55,345 nucleotides of DNA from Prevotella sp. KH2C16 (GCF_900113305.1 NZ_FOOW01000018.1:1-55345), one strand, 5' to 3'. Counted from the first letter of the stretch, positions 1-8,347 are shown. A program made the numbers and translations. The notes: generated by a model not told the origin, from the sequence alone.

Positions 1-647
1 CCTTTTTCTCTAAGAAAATTAATGGCCAAATATACGGCATCTATAAACTCTTTTGTTGAATTTTTATCTATAACAACGATCTTTCCGTCCGGATCAACAT
101 ACCGAATAGGATTATTTAAACAATACGCATACGGACTTATCCCATGATATTTCTCAACCAGCGGATCCACGCACATCCAACGGCCGATGGAAGCGTCAAA
201 GTGGCGGGCACCGTAGTCGTACCAGTCCAGCCCGTGCATGCGGTCGAGCTCCTTGCCGTTGTACTTATATCGTTGGGTGGAGGCAATATCTTGGCTCTCC
301 CCCATCAGCCCGCCGAAGGGATAGTAGTGGTTCACCTGCTCAATCGCTCCGTGCTCGTCCACTACCAACCGGTTGTTGCCCAGGTGGTCCCGTACATAGA
401 AGTGATAGGTCGGCGTGAGCTGGGAGATGCCTGTCGTTGAGGCCGGTGGATTTGGGCCTTGCGGATACGCATACGAGATATACCCTCCCTCTATGAGCGT
501 CTGCTTCAGGGAGTCGTTCTCATAGACGAAGTTGCCGCAGTAGTCAGTCCAGGTATGCCTTAAATCAACATTCCCGGCCGTGCCCGTGCCGCCGCTGACT
601 TGTGGGACGGCCTCTAATTTCACGATTATAAAACTGGCACTTTGCAT
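1..647 (-). CDS. RHS core-domain protein, partial (runs off left edge)
   Basis: The frame is open from an ATG at 645-647 to the left edge of the window, so the C-terminus is missing. It carries the RHS-associated core signature: residues such as DHLGNNRLV, YYPFGGLMGES, RYKYNGKELDR and ISPYAYCLNNP followed by DPDG, the usual boundary between RHS core and variable toxin tip. After DPDG the reading continues into KIVVIDKNSTKEF, which differs from the tip of the second copy at 1857-3101. The first 10 or so residues (MQSASFIIVK) are unlike the other copy, so homology starts abruptly at the sequence for AVPQVSGG. There is no signal peptide and no filament-forming YD repeat region. Either a displaced core/tip cassette or a truncated gene; function as a toxin delivery protein is doubtful in this form. 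Confidence 0.7.
   Translation of the reverse strand, partial: MQSASFIIVKLEAVPQVSGGTGTAGNVDLRHTWTDYCGNFVYENDSLKQTLIEGGYISYAYPQGPNPPASTTGISQLTPTYHFYVRDHLGNNRLVVDEHGAIEQVNHYYPFGGLMGESQDIASTQRYKYNGKELDRMHGLDWYDYGARHFDASIGRWMCVDPLVEKYHGISPYAYCLNNPIRYVDPDGKIVVIDKNSTKEFIDAVYLAINFLREK
88..613 (-). repeat. RHS core module, direct repeat copy A
   Basis: About 525 bases closely match 2542-3067 at a constant offset of 2454 bases, in the same orientation. The similarity ends sharply at the codons for AVPQVSGG on one side and near the DPDG codons on the other, so the repeat unit is the conserved RHS core with different flanks. Boundaries are approximate. Confidence 0.8.
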
Positions 648-802
648 GATAATATACTGAATGACATTCTGAGATAGTTTCTCTTCTAACTGGTTGCTCG
701 TTTCATTAATATCTGTGGCCCCTTTATGCCTTCACTCTTAAGGTCTGTCAGACTATTTTATATGGAAGCGTTGAAGGTATGCCAAGAGTTTTTCTTACCC
801 TA

Positions 803-1159
803 TTATAATTTACGAGATAATGGTCCATAAGAAACATGTTCCCTCTTTGAAATTATCCAGAAATATATTCCTTCTTGGTTATTGTCGTATTTGTATGTAT
901 TTCTGTATAATAAATCTTGTGGTATTTTGGGGCGTTGTTTTGCAATAATATTTTTTTCATTATAGGTAAAACCGCAAATCATTGAAGGTAACTCGCACCC
1001 CTTAGGATTTTCGCATAGAATATCCTTTATGTTGCCACCCTCATCTCTATAATAATAGCCACACCCTAATTCTTTTGTGGTATCAGAAACACAACTTTGT
1101 GTTTCTAATATAGAAATACATAATGTAATTATCAAAATAAATCGAATCATTTTATCCAT
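803..1159 (-). CDS. small lipoprotein, putative immunity protein
   Basis: A 118-residue protein with a hydrophobic N-terminus (FILIITLCISI) ending in a lipobox-like LETQSC, so probably a lipoprotein. It is rich in Cys and Tyr. The C-terminal pattern YFWIISK...SYGPL resembles small proteins found beside WapA/RHS toxin genes in other bacteria (possibly the DUF3997 type; from memory, not searched). Its ATG overlaps the stop codon of the orphan toxin-tip fragment at 1147-1326, the tight toxin-then-immunity arrangement expected of polymorphic toxin cassettes. The immunity role is inferred from position; the sequence itself does not prove it. Confidence 0.55.
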   Translation of the reverse strand: MDKMIRFILIITLCISILETQSCVSDTTKELGCGYYYRDEGGNIKDILCENPKGCELPSMICGFTYNEKNIIAKQRPKIPQDLLYRNTYKYDNNQEGIYFWIISKREHVSYGPLSRKL

Positions 1160-1326
1160 GGTAATATAGGAGTCAATTTCTTGTTACCGTATATGCTAAT
1201 TTCAAAAGGTTTCCCTTTACCTGCAAGCTTTCTTCCTATCAGCGTTTCTATACTTCTTCCCCAATTAAGCGGATTCCTTGGATTATGCATTTCAAAGTTA
1301 TATTTATCACTACAATTGACGACAAA
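1147..1326 (-). pseudogene. orphan toxin C-terminal tip fragment
   Basis: Between the two lipoprotein genes, one minus-strand frame is open for about 59 codons from just after a stop at 1327-1329 to a TGA at 1147-1149. It reads as a C-terminal tail containing NFEMHNPRNPLNWGRSIETL and ending KKLTPILPWIK. There is no convincing start except an internal Met, no RHS core in front of it, and its stop overlaps the start of the next lipoprotein gene. The likeliest explanation is the remnant of an RHS toxin tip left behind when a newer core-tip-immunity cassette (1337-3101) was inserted upstream. The toxin activity of the tip cannot be named. Confidence 0.5.
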
Positions 1327-1336
1327 TCAGGCAAAA

Positions 1337-1852
1337 CTATTCTGACACATCTTGCGATTTGAGTATTGGAAGAAATAAAGGACTGATGTCATTCTTAATA
1401 TATAACTTATCATTTTCGTAATATAAAAGAGCTGCTCTCTTCATATAGTTTAAGCCTGGATCTATTGTATATACATTGTCGTAGGCGATGCAACTATCCG
1501 GAGAGCAGTATGATATCGGCGATTCGACACTCGACGACTTATAGAATTCTCTATTTCTAGAATATATATATACCGTCTTGCCATAGTAAGACATTAGTCG
1601 TATAATATATGCTGATTTAATATTGCTATATAAAGGTCCAACCAATAAGCCTTTGGGCTGTTTCGTTCCATTATAAGGTAACCCGTCCACTGGCAAGATT
1701 AAATACGATACATGAGAGGAAGCATCTTCCCTGATATACTTTTTTATAGCCCTTATAAAATCTTGTTTAAAGACAGACTCCAATGACATTTTGCAGGTGC
1801 AAGATGCCATTAAAATGAAATATATCACTATCGCGATTTTATTCTTGTTCAT
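1337..1852 (-). CDS. lipoprotein, putative immunity protein for the RHS tip
   Basis: A 171-residue protein starting MNKNKIAIVIYFILMASC, a typical lipoprotein signal with the lipobox Cys at residue 18. The rest is a soluble domain rich in Tyr and Ser with several Cys (ISYCSPDSCIAYDN). I do not recognise a family. It starts 4 bases after the stop of the RHS gene, so the two are almost certainly co-transcribed and translationally coupled. Position directly behind a toxin-tip gene is the main argument for an immunity role; an envelope-anchored immunity protein would fit a tip acting in the periplasm. Base composition is AT-rich like the neighbouring lipoprotein. Confidence 0.55.
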   Translation of the reverse strand: MNKNKIAIVIYFILMASCTCKMSLESVFKQDFIRAIKKYIREDASSHVSYLILPVDGLPYNGTKQPKGLLVGPLYSNIKSAYIIRLMSYYGKTVYIYSRNREFYKSSSVESPISYCSPDSCIAYDNVYTIDPGLNYMKRAALLYYENDKLYIKNDISPLFLPILKSQDVSE

Positions 1853-1856
1853 AATC

Positions 1857-3101
1857 TTATTTTACTATTTTTGGTAATCGTTTGATTATATCTGAGAGGG
1901 TAGTTTTACCTTGTAAGAGATTCGACCTGGACGAATCTCTTTTCATGAGATTCATGGGTAATCCTATCACTTGTCCATTTACATCTGTATATCCACGGAT
2001 ACCATGAATCTGTCCATCGTTTCCTATTGTGAAGACTGGCAAGCTCCCATTATTTTTCGAATAGCCTAAATCTCCATAACTGTTGTCTTCAGGGATATAA
2101 TAAGAAGGTGTAGACATTCCATCTTGATGTGTATGCACTTGTCCAATTACGACAAATCTTTCATTACCCTTCCTTAGCGTTCCACCAATCAATTTATACC
2201 CACCTACATCCATTTTTGTTGTAACATCATCATTCAAATAATCTGGCAAAACTAAAACCTGATTGTTAGATAGAACAAATCCTCCAACTTCTCGACCTAC
2301 TCCATTGGTCTTATAACGATAATGTTTGTCAGCTTGATTCCACATACGAGAATATCCATCTGTCTCGTTCGAGAACAAAATACTTCCATCACTTCTATAT
2401 GAAGCAATCCCTCTATGTGTTCTTGATTTAAAAGATTTTCCGATATAGCGCTGTCCCTGTGCCAAATCCTTTTGAGAATGCACATTTGGGCTATATTGAA
2501 ATGTATCATCTTTGTCCTTATACCAATCTACCCTCATTCCATCAGGATCAATTAACGACACAGGATTATCCAGGCAATACGCATACGGGCTGACATGATA
2601 ATATTTCTCCGCCAGCGGGTCCATGCTCATCCAACGGCCTATGGAAGCGTCGTACATGCGGGCGCCGTAGTCGTACCAGTCCAGCCCGTGCATGCGGTCG
2701 AGCTCCTTGCCGTTGTACTTATATCGTTGGGTGGAAGTGAAGTTCTGGCTCTCCCCCATCAGCCCGCCGAAGGGATAGTAGTGGTTCACCTGCTCAATCG
2801 CTCCGTGCTCGTCCACTACTAATCGGTTGTTGCCCAGATGGTCCCGCACATAGAAGTGATAGGTCGGCGTGAGCTGGGAGATGTCCGTCGCTTGGTTTGC
2901 CGGACTCGTGCCTTGCGGATACGCATACGAGATGTATCCTCCCTCTACGAGCGTCTGCTTCAGGGAGTCATTCTCATAGACGAAGTTGCCACAGTAGTCA
3001 GTCCAGATATGCCTTAAATCAACATTCCCGGCCGTGCCCGTGCCGCCGCTGACTTGCGGGACGGCATCCGGCAATGGGTTGATGTAGTAGTCAGTCCTCA
3101 A
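1857..3101 (-). CDS. short RHS core protein with a JAMM-like C-terminal tip
   Basis: A 414-residue protein. Residues about 13-188 are the RHS-associated core (DHLGNNRLV, YYPFGGLMGES, KYNGKELDRMHG, GRWMSMDP, DPDG at 185-188). Residues 189-414 form a variable tip. Within it E271 in REVGGF, H323 and H325 in VHTH, S333 and D339 recall the JAMM/MPN metalloprotease pattern (Glu, then HxH, then Ser and Asp), though the Ser-Asp spacing is longer than the classical SxxD. The only start upstream of the core is a TTG at 3099-3101, preceded by GGAGG and, in frame, by a TAA stop. There is no signal peptide and no long YD-repeat shell. It is most likely a cassette broken off a full-length RHS protein. The following gene, 4 bases away, is the candidate immunity gene. 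Confidence 0.65.
   Translation of the reverse strand: MRTDYYINPLPDAVPQVSGGTGTAGNVDLRHIWTDYCGNFVYENDSLKQTLVEGGYISYAYPQGTSPANQATDISQLTPTYHFYVRDHLGNNRLVVDEHGAIEQVNHYYPFGGLMGESQNFTSTQRYKYNGKELDRMHGLDWYDYGARMYDASIGRWMSMDPLAEKYYHVSPYAYCLDNPVSLIDPDGMRVDWYKDKDDTFQYSPNVHSQKDLAQGQRYIGKSFKSRTHRGIASYRSDGSILFSNETDGYSRMWNQADKHYRYKTNGVGREVGGFVLSNNQVLVLPDYLNDDVTTKMDVGGYKLIGGTLRKGNERFVVIGQVHTHQDGMSTPSYYIPEDNSYGDLGYSKNNGSLPVFTIGNDGQIHGIRGYTDVNGQVIGLPMNLMKRDSSRSNLLQGKTTLSDIIKRLPKIVK
2542..3067 (-). repeat. RHS core module, direct repeat copy B
   Basis: Partner of the copy at 88-613, same strand and offset 2454 with no net insertion or deletion. It could support recombination that swaps the tip and immunity genes lying between the copies. 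Ends are approximate. Confidence 0.8.
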
Positions 3102-3144
3102 CTTCCGTCCTCCTTATGATTTAATATTAATTTCTATTTTCTGG

Positions 3145-3152
3145 CAAATATA
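3145..3152 (-). promoter_or_regulatory. Bacteroidota -7 box upstream of RHS gene
   Basis: Reads TATATTTG on the minus strand, a match to the TAnnTTTG consensus, 43 bases before the TTG start of the RHS gene. No clear TTTG -33 box is seen. Confidence 0.45.
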
Positions 3153-3205
3153 GGAAAAAATAACAGAAAAAAGCCTTTTCGGCTTGCAATATTAAAAATT
3201 TATTG

Positions 3206-3213
3206 TATATTTG
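3206..3213 (+). promoter_or_regulatory. Bacteroidota -7 box for the beta-barrel receptor gene
   Basis: TATATTTG followed by C matches TAnnTTTG. It lies about 150 bases before the ATG at 3366, implying a leader near 145 bases, and is divergent from the RHS promoter 54 bases away. Confidence 0.45.
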
Positions 3214-3365
3214 CCGAATAAGATTTGGCGTCAAGTTATACCGCGCACGCAAGTTGATTTGCCGCTGCCGGCAATAGATTTAGGGGTAGATATTATTAAC
3301 ATAAGACTATCGGGGAGCGTGGAACGACGCCTCACTCACACCCCCCCTTAAATATTCAAGAAGCC

Positions 3366-5888
3366 ATGAAACCATTTTTTGCGACATTGATTCTTATCCT
3401 ATTGTTGCCATTCGGTTTTGCGGAAGCCCAGACAACAAATCCTGCATGCAAGATTACAGGAACCGTGGTGAGCGGAGAAAGCGGTGAGGGGGAAGAGTTC
3501 GTAACCGTCAGCATCATGCCCAGCTCGGATGCCAGCAAGGCGATAGCCAAGTGTATAACCAGCAAGGACGGAAGTTTCTCCGTGAGCATTCCTGCCGTGA
3601 AGGGCAGCTATACGCTCATGGCGTCGTACCTGGGGAAGAAGGCCGACCCGCTGACATTCAGCCTTGAGGGCGGCGAGAGCGAGAAGAAGATGGATACCAT
3701 AGAGCTCTTCGACGATGTGAAGATGCTGAGCGGCGTGAACATCGTGGCCCAGAAGCCTCTCGTAAAAATGGATGTAGACAAGCTCTCGTATGATGTTACC
3801 GCCGACCCGGATGCCAAGATGGCCAATATTTCCGAGATTTTGCGCAAGGTGCCGCTCGTGGATGTCGACGCCGACGGCAACATCAAGATGAATGGAACCA
3901 CGAAGTTCCTCATCCTGCAGAACGGACGGAGGTCGTCCATCACCCGCAATCCGAAAGAGGTTTTGCGCAGTCTTCCAGCCCATCTCGTAAAGAACATTGA
4001 AGTGATAACCACTCCCGGGGCGAAATACGACGCCGAGGGCATCGGCGGAATCATCAACATCGTGATGCAGCCCAAGTACGAAGGACATCTCACCACTATC
4101 AGTACGGGGCTAAACACGCTGGGATACAATGCCGGCGCATACTCTACCACCAAGATAGGAAAGTTCGCCCTCGACGGCTCGCTGTCGTATAACCGCATCA
4201 CGAACCCCACTGGAGAAGACAACACCCTGCGCGAGAACTACGGGTCGGAGCAGCAGAAATGGCTCAATAGCACCAACGCCCAGAAACAGAAAGACCGCAC
4301 GGAGTTTGCCAACATCAATGCCAGTTACGAGATCGACACGCTCCGCCTCCTCACCCTTTCCCTGTCCGGAATGGGCGTCCAGCGGCACATGCCTTCATGG
4401 GGAACGACCGAGATGCTCAACGCCGACCGCTCGATGCCTGCCTATTCATACACAAGAAACTCCACTCCCAAGAACTCTGTCGTCAACGGCACCCTGGGCC
4501 TTGACTATCAGCGCACGAGCCGCAGGAACAAGCGGCGCGTGCACACGCTGTCCTATCAGCTCTACACCTCGCCGTCGCACGACAAGAGCACCACGCTCTA
4601 CAGCGACCTCGTGAACAACACCCCGCAGGACATCATAGAGGAGATGCAGCTCTACGACAACCGCACCGACGGCCGTAACCGCAGCATAGAGCATACCTTC
4701 CAATACGACTTCACCACGCCCATCGGCAGCCGGCAGACCTTCGAGGCCGGCATGAAATACATCCTGCGCAACAACGAGAGCACCAACGATGTGTTCGATG
4801 CCAAGGCAACGACCAACGACTATGTGTTCAACGCCTCACGCAGCAACCACTACAAGAACCGCAACGACATCTTCGGCGCCTACCTGAGCTATGTCTTCCG
4901 GGGCAAGGTGTTCTCCGTCATGCCCGGCCTGCGCTATGAATACACCTATCAGAGCATTGAATACCTGGCGGGAGCCATCGGCTCCGAGGCCGACTACGAC
5001 GGCCATTACGCCAACCTCGTGCCGTCGCTGAAGCTCAATTTCACGCTCGGAAAGACCGAGTCGCTCAGGCTGGAGTATGGCATGCGCCTCTCCCGGCCGA
5101 GCATCTATTACCTCAACCCCTACTTCAACGACATCAATCCGCAGAACATCAGCCAGGGAAACAGCGACCTCGACGCAGAGCGCAGCCAGTCGGTAAGCGC
5201 CACCTTCGGCAAGTTCACCCGCAAGCTCAACCTCAACCTGTCGCTGTCATACACCTTCCTCAACGACGGCATCGAGCGCGTCAGCCACATCGTGGGCGGC
5301 GACGGGGAGTATTTCGACAACCGGAAGCACTTCGCCTCGCCCGGTGCCATGTATTCCACCTTCCAGAACATAGGGCACACGCAGCGCACGGCCTTCAACT
5401 ATTACCTGCGCTGGAACATCCTGCCGAAGCTGAACTGCACGATAAACGGCAGCGTGGCCTATCTTGACACCGAAGACCCTGCCCGCCGATTGCGCAACAA
5501 CGGCTGGATGGCAAGCGAGTATCTCAACCTCTCCGGACGGTTGCCGGCCGACATCTCCTTCTCCGCAAGGATTGGAGCCAACACGCGCAACATCACGCTC
5601 CAAGGCAGCTCCAGCAGCTTCTGGAGCCACAGCCTCTCGCTTTCCCGGGGATTCCTGAAAGAGAAAAGGCTGACCGTAGGCATCAGCGCGAGCGACCCCT
5701 TCCGCAAGTGGGTCAGGCGGGACATCGTTACCGAGGGGACAAACTTCCGCAATGTGAACCACCAGAGATACAGCCGGCAGGTCTTCGGCATCAGCGTGAG
5801 CTATCGCCTCGGCAACCTCGGACAGTCGAAGACGCGCAGGGCAGCCCACGGAATCAATAACGACGACCTGAAGCGAGGGGAGCCGTAG
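3366..5888 (+). CDS. TonB-dependent outer-membrane beta-barrel protein
   Basis: An 840-residue protein with signal peptide (ILILLLPFGFAEAQ, cleavage near residue 22). Residues about 28-115 are a carboxypeptidase-regulatory-like beta-sandwich (KITGTVVSGESGEGEEFVTV). A plug-like region follows (ISEILRKVPLVDVDADGNI, VITTPGAKYDAEGIGGIINI), then a long C-terminal barrel rich in alternating aromatic strands (YLSYVFRGK, LRLEYGMRLSRPS). The GAKYDAEGIGGIINI stretch is typical of the OMP_b-brl_3 type of receptor common in Bacteroidota. No SusD partner, FecR or sigma gene is next to it, so it stands alone; substrate unknown. The C-terminus ends in a short charged tail after the last strand (ISVSYRLGNL) instead of in an aromatic residue. 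Confidence 0.85.
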   Translation: MKPFFATLILILLLPFGFAEAQTTNPACKITGTVVSGESGEGEEFVTVSIMPSSDASKAIAKCITSKDGSFSVSIPAVKGSYTLMASYLGKKADPLTFSLEGGESEKKMDTIELFDDVKMLSGVNIVAQKPLVKMDVDKLSYDVTADPDAKMANISEILRKVPLVDVDADGNIKMNGTTKFLILQNGRRSSITRNPKEVLRSLPAHLVKNIEVITTPGAKYDAEGIGGIINIVMQPKYEGHLTTISTGLNTLGYNAGAYSTTKIGKFALDGSLSYNRITNPTGEDNTLRENYGSEQQKWLNSTNAQKQKDRTEFANINASYEIDTLRLLTLSLSGMGVQRHMPSWGTTEMLNADRSMPAYSYTRNSTPKNSVVNGTLGLDYQRTSRRNKRRVHTLSYQLYTSPSHDKSTTLYSDLVNNTPQDIIEEMQLYDNRTDGRNRSIEHTFQYDFTTPIGSRQTFEAGMKYILRNNESTNDVFDAKATTNDYVFNASRSNHYKNRNDIFGAYLSYVFRGKVFSVMPGLRYEYTYQSIEYLAGAIGSEADYDGHYANLVPSLKLNFTLGKTESLRLEYGMRLSRPSIYYLNPYFNDINPQNISQGNSDLDAERSQSVSATFGKFTRKLNLNLSLSYTFLNDGIERVSHIVGGDGEYFDNRKHFASPGAMYSTFQNIGHTQRTAFNYYLRWNILPKLNCTINGSVAYLDTEDPARRLRNNGWMASEYLNLSGRLPADISFSARIGANTRNITLQGSSSSFWSHSLSLSRGFLKEKRLTVGISASDPFRKWVRRDIVTEGTNFRNVNHQRYSRQVFGISVSYRLGNLGQSKTRRAAHGINNDDLKRGEP

Positions 5889-6136
5889 CAGGCTATCAGA
5901 CAGGGATGAGCCCGGCACACCGCTGCTGGACGGCCGAACGATAACGGATTCGGAATCTGCCCTTCCACATGTCTTAAGTCCGATTTTATTTTACAAAGTG
6001 CTCTAAAATAAGGCCTGTTTCCTCTCCAAGGACAGCCTTGTGGGCGAAAACGGGCTGAATTTTGCGATTTCCGCAATCGCTTGGTTTACAGCATCTTATT
6101 GCAAAACATCGATTTCGCAATCACCTCCCGAAAAGC

Positions 6137-6268
6137 TTTTAGCCGCCTTTTACTTTCCTTTTAGCCACCTTTTACTTTGCTTCTAACGGCTTCCGACCCG
6201 CCTTTTAGCCACCTTTAGGTGTGCAAAAAGCCGCCTTTTGTCCCGCAGGAGGTCGCCGTTTAGCTCCA
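6137..6268. repeat. 22-nt-period degenerate direct repeat in a 500-base gene-free gap
   Basis: Between 5889 and 6389 no gene is seen. Six consecutive 22-base units start at 6137, 6159, 6181, 6203, 6225 and 6247. Most units contain AGCCNCCTTTT or a close variant; units 1 and 2 are nearly identical and later ones are more divergent. The same period is found at 14.3, 21.05 and 28.0 kb with different core words. The rest of the gap (5889-6136, 6269-6389) shows nothing I can name. Confidence 0.7.
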
Positions 6269-6389
6269 AAAAGGCACTCATAGGTAGCCTCAAGGGGTGT
6301 TTCCCGACCCTATTCGGGCATTTCCCGAGGACAGGATTTTTAGACTTTATTTTTACAAACTGCCACCTATGAGAAGGCTTGCGACCTCT

Positions 6390-8180
6390 TCAGACGGCCT
6401 TGGTGGCCGCAGCCAGCCATGCCGTTTCTTCCTCGTCAAGATACGGGGAGAGGCGGTCGAACACCAGTCTGTGGTACTCATTCAGCCATTCCCTCTCCTC
6501 CCCGGTGAGCAGACTCATGTCTATCGGCTCGGTTTCGACGGGACAGAGCGTCAACGGCTCAAACTCCAGGAAGGTACCGAACTCGCTCTTCACGGCCTCC
6601 CTCGTCAGCAGGGTGTTCTCTATGCGCACCCCGAAGCGGCCCGCCAGATAGATGCCCGGCTCGTCGGTAACGGTCATGCCCGCCCGCAGGGGCGCCGCCA
6701 CATGCTCCATGCGTATCTGGTGAGGCCCCTCGTGGACACTCAGATAAGAGCCTACACCGTGCCCCGTGCCGTGCAGGAAATTATAACCCTCCTCCCACAT
6801 CGCCGCCCGTGCCACGGCGTCGAGCTGCGTGCCGCAGGCTCCGTCGGGGAAGCGGAGCGCCTGCAAACGGAGGAATCCCTTCAGCACGAGCGTGTAGACA
6901 TGCCGCTGCTCGTCGGTTACGGGCCCGAGGGCGATGGTGCGGGTGATGTCGGTGGTGCCGTCCTGATACTGTGCACCGCTGTCTAAAAGGAGCAGCCCCT
7001 CGGCCTTCAGCGGCTTGTCTGATGCCTCCGTGGCCTCATAGTGCACGATGGCGCCGTGCTCCTGATAGCCTGCTATCGTGTCGAAACTAATGTCTCGGAA
7101 GAGCGGCTGCTGCCGGCGCAGCTCCGTGAGCTTGCGGTCTATGCTTCGTTCGGTCTCCCCGCCGCCCGCCACGGCGGGCTTCAGCCACCGCAGGAACTTC
7201 ACCATAGCCACCCCGTCGCGGGTCATGGCCCGGCGGAAGCCCGCTATCTCGGCGGCGTTCTTCACCGCCTTCAAGTCTAGAACGGGAGATTTCGCGAAAA
7301 CCACTCGTGTCCGCACGGGCACAAACTGCGGCAGCAGGGCGTTCGTCTCGTCGGGATCCATCAGGATGTTATACTCGAAATAATCCTTCAGCCCCTGCTC
7401 CACCTCCTCATATCCGCCGATACCCACTCCCTCGGAAGCGAGATACTCCGCCACCTCCCGGGGCACTTTCTCCTTATTTATATATAATGTCGTCTTGTCG
7501 GAGGCGATGAGCAGATAGGCCACGAACACCGGCACGCAATGCACATCCGTGCCGCGGAGGTTGAGCGTCCAGGCTATGTCGTCGAGTGCCGACAGCAGCA
7601 TGCCGTCGCAATGCGCCTTGCGAAGCTCGCCACGAATGCGCCGGAGCTTGCTCCCCGTGGTCTCGCCGGCATATTCCAGCGGCTGCAGCTCCACCTTGTT
7701 GTGGGGTATCGGAGGCCGGTCGGGCCATATCCGGGTGAGCGGGTCGAAGTTGATGCGGAGGTTGATGCCGCCCCGGGCACGCAGTTCCATGGTCAGCCGC
7801 TGCACCGTCGCATAGGAGTTCACGCTCCCGTCGAGCCCCACGATGGCGCCGTTGATATTCTCAAGCTCCGTGCCCAGCCATTCCGCTATCGAGGGCGTGC
7901 CCGCCATCTTCAGCCTCATTAGCTGGAACTCCGTGTCCGCCAACTGTTCCTCGGCCGCCAGGAAATAGCGGGAGTCGGTCCATAGGGCGGCTTCCGCCAT
8001 CGTAACCACCGCCGTCCCGGCACTCCCGTCGAAGCCCGAAATCCACTCGCGGCCCTTCCAATGGTCGGCCACATACTCACTCTGGTGGGCGTCGGTGCTG
8101 GGAAAGATGAAGGCATCGAGCTTCTCCATCCTCATCACCTCCCGCAAGGCCTCAATCCTACGACAAATTTCTTCTTTCAT
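6390..8180 (-). CDS. pepP: aminopeptidase P family protein (Xaa-Pro aminopeptidase)
   Basis: A 596-residue M24 metallopeptidase that removes an N-terminal residue before proline, presumably cytoplasmic. Two creatinase-type N-terminal domains (starting RIEALREVMRMEKLDAFI) precede the C-terminal pita-bread domain. The five dinuclear-metal ligands can be placed: D400 (LLLDSG), D411 (DGTTDITR), H474 (HGTGHGVG), E507 (VTDEPGIY) and E521 (RIENTLL). Length fits the larger three-domain form of about 600 residues. It is divergent from the malate dehydrogenase gene and has its own promoter boxes at 8205-8236, giving a leader of about 20 bases. Confidence 0.93.
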   Translation of the reverse strand: MKEEICRRIEALREVMRMEKLDAFIFPSTDAHQSEYVADHWKGREWISGFDGSAGTAVVTMAEAALWTDSRYFLAAEEQLADTEFQLMRLKMAGTPSIAEWLGTELENINGAIVGLDGSVNSYATVQRLTMELRARGGINLRINFDPLTRIWPDRPPIPHNKVELQPLEYAGETTGSKLRRIRGELRKAHCDGMLLSALDDIAWTLNLRGTDVHCVPVFVAYLLIASDKTTLYINKEKVPREVAEYLASEGVGIGGYEEVEQGLKDYFEYNILMDPDETNALLPQFVPVRTRVVFAKSPVLDLKAVKNAAEIAGFRRAMTRDGVAMVKFLRWLKPAVAGGGETERSIDRKLTELRRQQPLFRDISFDTIAGYQEHGAIVHYEATEASDKPLKAEGLLLLDSGAQYQDGTTDITRTIALGPVTDEQRHVYTLVLKGFLRLQALRFPDGACGTQLDAVARAAMWEEGYNFLHGTGHGVGSYLSVHEGPHQIRMEHVAAPLRAGMTVTDEPGIYLAGRFGVRIENTLLTREAVKSEFGTFLEFEPLTLCPVETEPIDMSLLTGEEREWLNEYHRLVFDRLSPYLDEEETAWLAAATKAV

Positions 8181-8204
8181 GATAGTTTTGCTAAATGGAC
8201 TTTA

Positions 8205-8236
8205 CAAAGATAGGAATTTTAAGAATTTATCACAAA
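8205..8236 (-). promoter_or_regulatory. promoter of aminopeptidase P gene
   Basis: On the minus strand TTTG (8233-8236), a 20-base spacer and TATCTTTG (8205-8212) match both Bacteroidota promoter boxes. The ATG is at 8180. Confidence 0.6.
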
Positions 8237-8254
8237 TTTAATGCTGGATAAATG

Positions 8255-8284
8255 TTTGACATCAAACTTTTTTTGCTAATTTTG
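8255..8284 (+). promoter_or_regulatory. promoter of malate dehydrogenase gene
   Basis: TTTG at 8255-8258, an 18-base spacer and TAATTTTG at 8277-8284 match the -33 and -7 boxes. Transcription should start near 8289, giving a leader of close to 100 bases. Confidence 0.6.
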
Positions 8285-8302
8285 TGGGTGAAATACTAAG
8301 AT

Positions 8303-8347
8303 GCCTCCCGGCAACGATGTCCTTCGACATGATTTTTGCAGGGAGGC
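8303..8347 (+). promoter_or_regulatory. nested hairpin in the mdh 5' leader
   Basis: GCCTCCC at 8303-8309 pairs with GGGAGGC at 8341-8347. Inside it ATGTC (8317-8321) pairs with GACAT (8326-8330) around a CTTC loop. The structure lies wholly in the predicted leader and has no T-run, so it is not a simple terminator. A regulatory role is inference. Confidence 0.45.

Noticed and set aside
3399..4225. Long antisense frames opposite the beta-barrel receptor (and similar ones opposite priA, gltX and the SusC gene)
   Set aside because: These are the mirror of GC-rich, codon-biased genes on the other strand; the translations are low-complexity and carry no motifs.
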